Below are positions 43,624 through 47,893 of a stretch of DNA of 47,893 bases, one piece after another. A program made the translations under genes and the position numbers. Each line of letters starts with the position of its first letter. The first letter of the stretch is position 1. This DNA comes from Rhodopirellula sp. (GTDB lineage: Bacteria > Planctomycetota > Planctomycetia > Pirellulales > Pirellulaceae). The notes beneath the pieces were generated by a model that was given only the letters and a program-made list of their open reading frames with translations, did no database searches and was not told where the DNA came from. The DNA is taken from assembly GCA_002701385.1 (NCBI GenBank), contig NZVD01000003.1, forward strand, positions 1-47,893, written 5' to 3'.

Positions 43624-45132
43624 TTACCCATCAACCTTTCCCCAGTCCTTACGTTGTCTTGAACTAGGGATTCCCATTTTCTTTCTGTATTTGGTGACCG
43701 TACGACGAGCAACTGAGAAGCCCGCTGCCTTGAGACGGCGCACCAATTCATCATCACTGTGTGGCTTTGCTTTATCTTCTTGATCGATGATTTCCTGTAG
43801 CTTGGCACGAATACTATCCCAAGCCACATCTTCACCATCTTCTGCTGTGATGCCACCTACGAAGAAGCCTCGCAGAGGAAAGATACCTCGTGGAGTTTGA
43901 ATCCACTTGTCATCAACAGCTCGGCTTACGGTCGTCACATGGACTCCGACTTGGTCAGCAATTTGTTGCATCTTTAATGGAATAATTGCCTCCAAACCAT
44001 CCTCAATAACGCGGAATTGATGATCGACAATCGCCTGTGAAACTTTTAGAAGCGTCGCCTGGCGTTGCTGGATAGCTTCAATCAACCACTGAGCACCATT
44101 GAGTTTTCTCCTCAAAAACTCTTTCTCATCCTTATTAGCATCAGTCGCTTTTAGGCGACGGCGGTAATAAGCACTAATGCCCAACTGTGGTATATCCCGC
44201 TCTTCCACGGTAACAATATACGCTCCGTGCTCATCCTGGTGCACGAACAGGTCGGGCACAACCGTTGCGATAGGCTTCTCCACGAAGCTGGAGGCTGGCT
44301 TGGGATTGAGATGCCGCAGTTCCTCCCAGATCAACTGAATATCCTCAATGCTCATGCCCGTTTGCTTTTGAATCAACGGTAAGCGGTTGTGTTCAAGATC
44401 TTCCAGATGATTGGTAATCAACATATGAAGTTCCCGATAGAAGGGATGATCCTGAGAAAGTTGAATGAGAAGACATTCTTCAAGACTCCGAGCAGCAATC
44501 CCTGGCGGATCGAGGCGTTGGACGAGATTTAAAGCCTCCTGAGCAATCGCCAGCTGATGCTCATCGGTATCATTACGAATCAGACTTTCAAGTGGAAGCT
44601 TTAAATAACCTCCTCCTTCTGCATCCAGCGATGACGCGATTCGCTCGGCCATAGCAAACACATCCGGAGACAATTCCAATTCTCTCAATTGCATCACCAG
44701 ATGGTCGTACAGCGTAATTCCTCGCTGCGAAATATTCGCCATCGTGTCGTGGTAGCGATCCGAGAATTCCTGGACTCGATTTACGCTGAGCCGAGGCTGT
44801 TCATCAAAGTAATCGGGGATTTCGTTATCCAGTTCGTCGAGACGTTCAAAGTCGTCTGCATTGTTGGACTCTTCATCCACCACCAACTCTGATTCCACGT
44901 CATCATTCGCGGCAGCTTCCTCGGCCTCGGCCGCCTGCACAGCCTCAGCCCCTTCTAACTCTTCCTGTTCCTGCTCAAGTTCTTCCAAGACAGGGTTTTC
45001 AGTCATTTCCTGATCAATGCGTTCCTGCAATTCCAGCACCGGCAACTGAAGAATCTCCATGGACTGGATCATCCGCGGAGCAAGCTTCTGTATTTGCTTT
45101 TGAGTCGTAAATTGGCCGAGCGAAAAACGCAT
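43624..45132 (-). CDS. rpoN: RNA polymerase sigma-54 factor
   Basis: The alternative sigma factor that recognises -24/-12 promoters and requires AAA+ activators. Region I is Gln/Leu-rich (LGQFTTQKQIQKLAPRMIQSMEILQLP). An acidic region II (about 48-110) and the core-binding region follow (LDPPGIAARSLEECLLIQL). The HTH reads VGVHVTTVSRAVDDKWIQTPRGIFPLRGFF. The RpoN box ARRTVTKYRK starts at residue 475, followed by GIPSSRQRK. The 502-residue length is normal. It starts 40 bp after recR and probably belongs to the dnaX-ybaB-recR transcript, an unusual location for rpoN. Confidence 0.97.
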   Translation of the reverse strand: MRFSLGQFTTQKQIQKLAPRMIQSMEILQLPVLELQERIDQEMTENPVLEELEQEQEELEGAEAVQAAEAEEAAANDDVESELVVDEESNNADDFERLDELDNEIPDYFDEQPRLSVNRVQEFSDRYHDTMANISQRGITLYDHLVMQLRELELSPDVFAMAERIASSLDAEGGGYLKLPLESLIRNDTDEHQLAIAQEALNLVQRLDPPGIAARSLEECLLIQLSQDHPFYRELHMLITNHLEDLEHNRLPLIQKQTGMSIEDIQLIWEELRHLNPKPASSFVEKPIATVVPDLFVHQDEHGAYIVTVEERDIPQLGISAYYRRRLKATDANKDEKEFLRRKLNGAQWLIEAIQQRQATLLKVSQAIVDHQFRVIEDGLEAIIPLKMQQIADQVGVHVTTVSRAVDDKWIQTPRGIFPLRGFFVGGITAEDGEDVAWDSIRAKLQEIIDQEDKAKPHSDDELVRRLKAAGFSVARRTVTKYRKKMGIPSSRQRKDWGKVDG

Positions 45133-45172
45133 TGTATGGACTGGAAGATACTTACATCACGAACGGTCAGAT

Positions 45173-45772
45173 TCAATATTTCTGTCGACCAGCAATGGCA
45201 TCTGCCAAAATCTCCTTATTTGTAAATTCGAGTATACTGCCGGTGGTAATTCCTCGAGCCAATCGAGTGATGGTTACATCATAGTTACCGAGCAAGTTTG
45301 AGATATGAAGTGCTGTCCCGTCTCCTTCGACGGTGGGATTAGTAGCCATAATCACCTCTTTAATTCCTCCTGCTCTGACACGGTCAATCAAGGCGTCAAT
45401 GGTCAGCTGCTCAGGCCCGATACCTTCCAATGGCGCAATGCGCCCCAACAAAACGTGGTATAACCCGCGAAAGACACCGGACTGTTCCAATGACATCAAA
45501 TCTCGCGGTTGCTCGACAATACAAAGAGTCGATTGGTCTCGGCGAGTGTCCTCACAAATTGCACAGATTTCGCTTTCTGCCAGATTGAAACAGACGCTAC
45601 AGTATCTGACATTTTCACGTACGTTTCGAATTGCATCGGCAAACGCCAAGGCTTCCGACTTATTGACACGCAATAAGTGGTAAGCGAGACGCTCTGCACT
45701 TTTACGACCGATCCCTGGTAATTTCGCAAGCTGTGCGATGAGTTCGGTTACCGATTCAGATAATTGTGCCAC
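45173..45772 (-). CDS. recR: Recombination mediator RecR
   Basis: It works with RecO (and RecF) to load RecA at gaps. The N-terminal helix-hairpin-helix (LAKLPGIGRKSAERLAYHLL) is followed by a Cys4 zinc finger (C58, C61, C70, C73) and a Toprim domain (LCIVEQPRDL, IMATNPTVEGDGTA). The C-terminus carries the family block ITRLARGITTGSILEF. The start is GTG, with AGGA nine bases upstream overlapping the ybaB stop. The 199-residue length is typical. Confidence 0.97.
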   Translation of the reverse strand: MAQLSESVTELIAQLAKLPGIGRKSAERLAYHLLRVNKSEALAFADAIRNVRENVRYCSVCFNLAESEICAICEDTRRDQSTLCIVEQPRDLMSLEQSGVFRGLYHVLLGRIAPLEGIGPEQLTIDALIDRVRAGGIKEVIMATNPTVEGDGTALHISNLLGNYDVTITRLARGITTGSILEFTNKEILADAIAGRQKY

Positions 45773-45783
45773 AGTGATAATTC

Positions 45784-46146
45784 CTAATCTGGCTGCTTAC
45801 CGAACTGCTCGAGCGCTTGTTCCAACCCCGGAATATTCATCCCAGCGGCCATTTCCTGGGTCACTCGCGCATGGACTTCCTTGGTTTTTTCCCGAGTAGT
45901 GTTGACCGCAGCTCGGACGAGATCTTCCATGAGCTCACCGTCCTGTTTCTCAAATAATTCCGGGGCGATCGACACCTGCAGGACTTCACCCAGCCCGTTC
46001 ATTTCCACAGACACCAAGCCAGCTCCGGACTCTCCCTTCACTCGCTCTGCTGAAAGCTTTTGATTCACTTCATCAAGTTTGCCGCCCATTTGCTGAGCCT
46101 GCTTCATCATGGAAGCGAGGTTTCCCAGGGACTTAAACATCTTCAT
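45784..46146 (-). CDS. ybaB: YbaB/EbfC family nucleoid-associated protein
   Basis: A 120-residue DNA-binding dimer. The family pattern is clear: MMKQAQQMGGKLDEVNQKL, then GLVSVEMNGLGEVLQVSIAPEL and LMEDLVRAAVNTTREKTKEV. The position between dnaX and recR is conserved in many bacteria. ATG codons at 46146 and 46140 are both possible; AGG lies nine bases before the second. The gap to recR is 11 bp. Confidence 0.95.
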   Translation of the reverse strand: MKMFKSLGNLASMMKQAQQMGGKLDEVNQKLSAERVKGESGAGLVSVEMNGLGEVLQVSIAPELFEKQDGELMEDLVRAAVNTTREKTKEVHARVTQEMAAGMNIPGLEQALEQFGKQPD

Positions 46147-46245
46147 ACACCTTTCGCGTTGGGAGTGATTTCTCCCGGATTATTCCAACAAAACGCATGC
46201 CACCGTTGGTAGGACAACGTAGTCCTCGCCGGTTTAATATGAGCA

Positions 46246-47893
46246 TTATTGGCGGCGTCGTGGTTGGTCTACACGAACCACTTCGGCTCCAAAAGTCTCC
46301 GCGACCTGTTGCACCATTGGATGCTGCTCTGCTTCCCGTCTTCTTTGGCGAGTGGTCTTTACACCACTGTCCTGAACAACCGGTTGAGGCTGAGAAGATT
46401 GCGGAAGCAATTCAAAAGTCACTCGAAAACGATTTCCTGTAGTCTTAAAGAGCTCGTCTTCTAATTTATTGCGACGTTCCGGACGTTCGCAGGCGTCTTT
46501 TTGAAAAGTATAGTGCGAAGGAAATTTCACGACCAGATGATTTGGCACGGAAATTGCTACCGATTCGGCAGATTGTAGAGTACTGGCCGTTAAATCGTCA
46601 AGATTTTGACAAACCCTTTCCCAGACCGACAGGACATTCTGATTGGTCACGTTGAGTTTATTCGCTGGTGCATCCACTGCTGCCGAGGTGCTTTGCGAGT
46701 CTGAATCTTTCATCGATTCATCTGGCGTCGGTGGGGACATGGGCGTATCAACCCCTGACGGTGACGTCGGGTACGGGTCAGAAGTTGAATTTGGAGTTGG
46801 GACTGGAGGGCGAGTGGATTGGGTAGTTTGAACGTCAGGCGTTAGTTCAGTCTCAGCGTTGTGACTTGGTACCTGCAAACCTACTCCATCTACCATGTCG
46901 CTCGTCGGCGTCGCGTTTGGACGCACAGGCGTTTCGGCTGAGCGGTCATCGACGACATCTGCTGTAGTTTGTTCCGGAGCATCAACTACCGACGCTAGCG
47001 CTGTCGACGGTTCACCTTTTTTTTTAACGCCACCAGGAGTCTGAGCTACAACACCGCCTGGAGCGATTACCAAACCACTCTTGGCAAAGTCCTTCATTTC
47101 CGGACTCTGCAACACGTTCAGCCATTGTTCGATACGATCAAGCTCTTCTAAGCTTGCAATACGTACCACAGCGGTTTCCACCAGAATTCTGACCTTCGTC
47201 GTCTGCCGCACCCGTCTCAGCATTTCCTGAAAGATTTCTAGCGAGGCCAGTAGTGTATGTTTGCCGATTCTGTTGGCGAGTGATTGAACACGATCAAATT
47301 CATTGCGCTGCGTGTATTGCATCAATTGGGCCCCACACCCAACGCTGGCGGATAATAAATCCCGATAAACGCCCAGCAATTGTTCAGCCAATCTTTCGGG
47401 TTCAGCCCCGAGCATCCAAAATTCACTCAGGATTTCTAGCGATTGACCGGCATCCCGCGCACAAAGAGCCTCGGATAAATCCAACAATTTCCCGCTATCT
47501 GATGTGCCAAGCAATAGATGAACGTCGTCCACCGTGACCTGCCCATCGCTGAAGGAAAGCAATTGTTCTAGCAAGGACTGGCTATCACGCAATGAACCGT
47601 AAGCCCGACGCGCAAGCATCCAAATCGCATCGTCGTCGGCAGTCCGATCTTCCTGTTCCAGAATAAATTTCAGCCGGTTAAAGATCTTCTCGTCTTCGAC
47701 TGGTGAAAGATCAAAACGCTGACACCTAGATAGTACGGTGATCGGCAATTTATCCGGGTCTGTAGTGCAGAACATGAACTTCACATGTTCCGGTGGTTCT
47801 TCGAGCGTCTTCAGTAATGCGTTAAAGGCGGGTTTCGTAAGCATGTGGACTTCATCGACGATGTACACTTTAAATCGACTACGGGAAGGTCGA
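46246..47893 (-). CDS. dnaX: DNA polymerase III subunits gamma and tau, N-terminus cut by window edge
   Basis: The clamp-loader ATPase. The visible part begins just before Walker B (KVYIVDEVHMLTKPAFNALLKTLEEPPEHVKF) and includes sensor 1 (FCTTDPDKLPITVLSRCQRFDL) and the domain III helices. A Pro/Thr/Ser/Asp-rich linker and a C-terminal tau-specific region follow. Walker A and the zinc-binding cysteines lie beyond position 47893; the frame is open to the edge. An A9 run on the coding strand (47025 to 47017) sits at the start of the linker, about 280 codons into the visible part. A shift of one base there gives AGG then TGA, so a short gamma form of roughly 400 residues is predicted. ybaB follows 99 bp downstream. 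Confidence 0.95.
   Translation of the reverse strand, partial: RPSRSRFKVYIVDEVHMLTKPAFNALLKTLEEPPEHVKFMFCTTDPDKLPITVLSRCQRFDLSPVEDEKIFNRLKFILEQEDRTADDDAIWMLARRAYGSLRDSQSLLEQLLSFSDGQVTVDDVHLLLGTSDSGKLLDLSEALCARDAGQSLEILSEFWMLGAEPERLAEQLLGVYRDLLSASVGCGAQLMQYTQRNEFDRVQSLANRIGKHTLLASLEIFQEMLRRVRQTTKVRILVETAVVRIASLEELDRIEQWLNVLQSPEMKDFAKSGLVIAPGGVVAQTPGGVKKKGEPSTALASVVDAPEQTTADVVDDRSAETPVRPNATPTSDMVDGVGLQVPSHNAETELTPDVQTTQSTRPPVPTPNSTSDPYPTSPSGVDTPMSPPTPDESMKDSDSQSTSAAVDAPANKLNVTNQNVLSVWERVCQNLDDLTASTLQSAESVAISVPNHLVVKFPSHYTFQKDACERPERRNKLEDELFKTTGNRFRVTFELLPQSSQPQPVVQDSGVKTTRQRRREAEQHPMVQQVAETFGAEVVRVDQPRRRQ
47017..47025 (-). promoter_or_regulatory. A9 slippery run in dnaX, predicted frameshift or transcript-slippage site
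   Basis: On the coding strand the codons are GTT AAA AAA AAA GGT GAA. Reading one base back after the run gives AGG TGA, an immediate stop. Adding one A during transcription gives the same outcome. Losing one A leads to TAG seven codons after AAG. E. coli dnaX uses ribosomal -1 slippage and Thermus dnaX uses transcriptional slippage at A9 to make gamma. Whether this site acts by either route is an inference. Confidence 0.6.

Noticed and set aside
46196-46442. Plus-strand open frames over the 3' end of dnaX
   Set aside because: Antisense shadows of the tau C-terminal region and the short dnaX-ybaB gap, with no motif.

Overview
The window looks like chromosomal housekeeping DNA from a planctomycete, of roughly even base composition. 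The pointers are indirect: a degenerate J-like domain lacking HPD in a membrane protein, a large secreted alpha-2-macroglobulin, a Tat-exported Gfo/Idh/MocA protein beside a secreted PHP-type hydrolase, a HTH plus receiver hybrid regulator, futalosine-route menaquinone genes and an RNase P protein-YidD pair. No rRNA, tRNA, CRISPR array, insertion sequence or prophage was recognised.

Layout. 1-1.9 kb: membrane protein with a long acidic linker and a DUF4129-like tail. 1.9-3.8 kb (minus): RNase III followed by a PP-loop/NFACT-R protein, probably a tRNA thiolation enzyme. 4.2-5.6 kb: MgtE. 5.6-7.6 kb (minus): dapA and a GT4 glycosyltransferase. 7.7-15.9 kb: a J-like membrane protein divergent from a 2086-residue alpha-2-macroglobulin, closed by a strong terminator shared with convergent pgk. 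17.3-24.4 kb: membrane-anchored glutamate synthase, aspS, miaA, hisE-hisG. 23.2-29.4 kb (minus): mqnA, mqnC, an ABC ATPase, an ABC permease fused to a CPBP protease, and an amidohydrolase that is a good candidate for the aminodeoxyfutalosine deaminase step. 29.5-33.5 kb (minus): RluA-type pseudouridine synthase, Gfo/Idh/MocA protein, secreted PHP-type hydrolase. 33.7-35.2 kb: class B J protein, rnpA, yidD. 35.4-41 kb: a FlgI-like lipoprotein interrupted by HEAT repeats, then smc. 41-42.8 kb: nrdR, moaC and a HTH-receiver regulator. 43.6-47.9 kb (minus): dnaX (cut by the window edge), ybaB, recR, rpoN.

How the genes work together. dnaX-ybaB-recR is a widely conserved replication and repair cluster, here extended by rpoN. 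The mqn cluster converts chorismate towards menaquinone by the futalosine route. hisE and hisG catalyse early histidine steps. rnc, the PP-loop protein, miaA, rnpA and the RluA-type enzyme all act on RNA.

Most notable observations: an A9 run in dnaX where a one-base shift gives AGG TGA at once, predicting a short gamma form; a lipoprotein in which FlgI-like N- and C-terminal parts flank HEAT repeats, just upstream of smc; a Trp/Tyr/Cys-rich insertion in the alpha-2-macroglobulin; and a protease-fused ABC exporter embedded in the menaquinone operon. Several start codons were reassigned from Shine-Dalgarno positions (mgtE, dapA, aspS, the Gfo/Idh protein, the HTH-receiver gene, nrdR).
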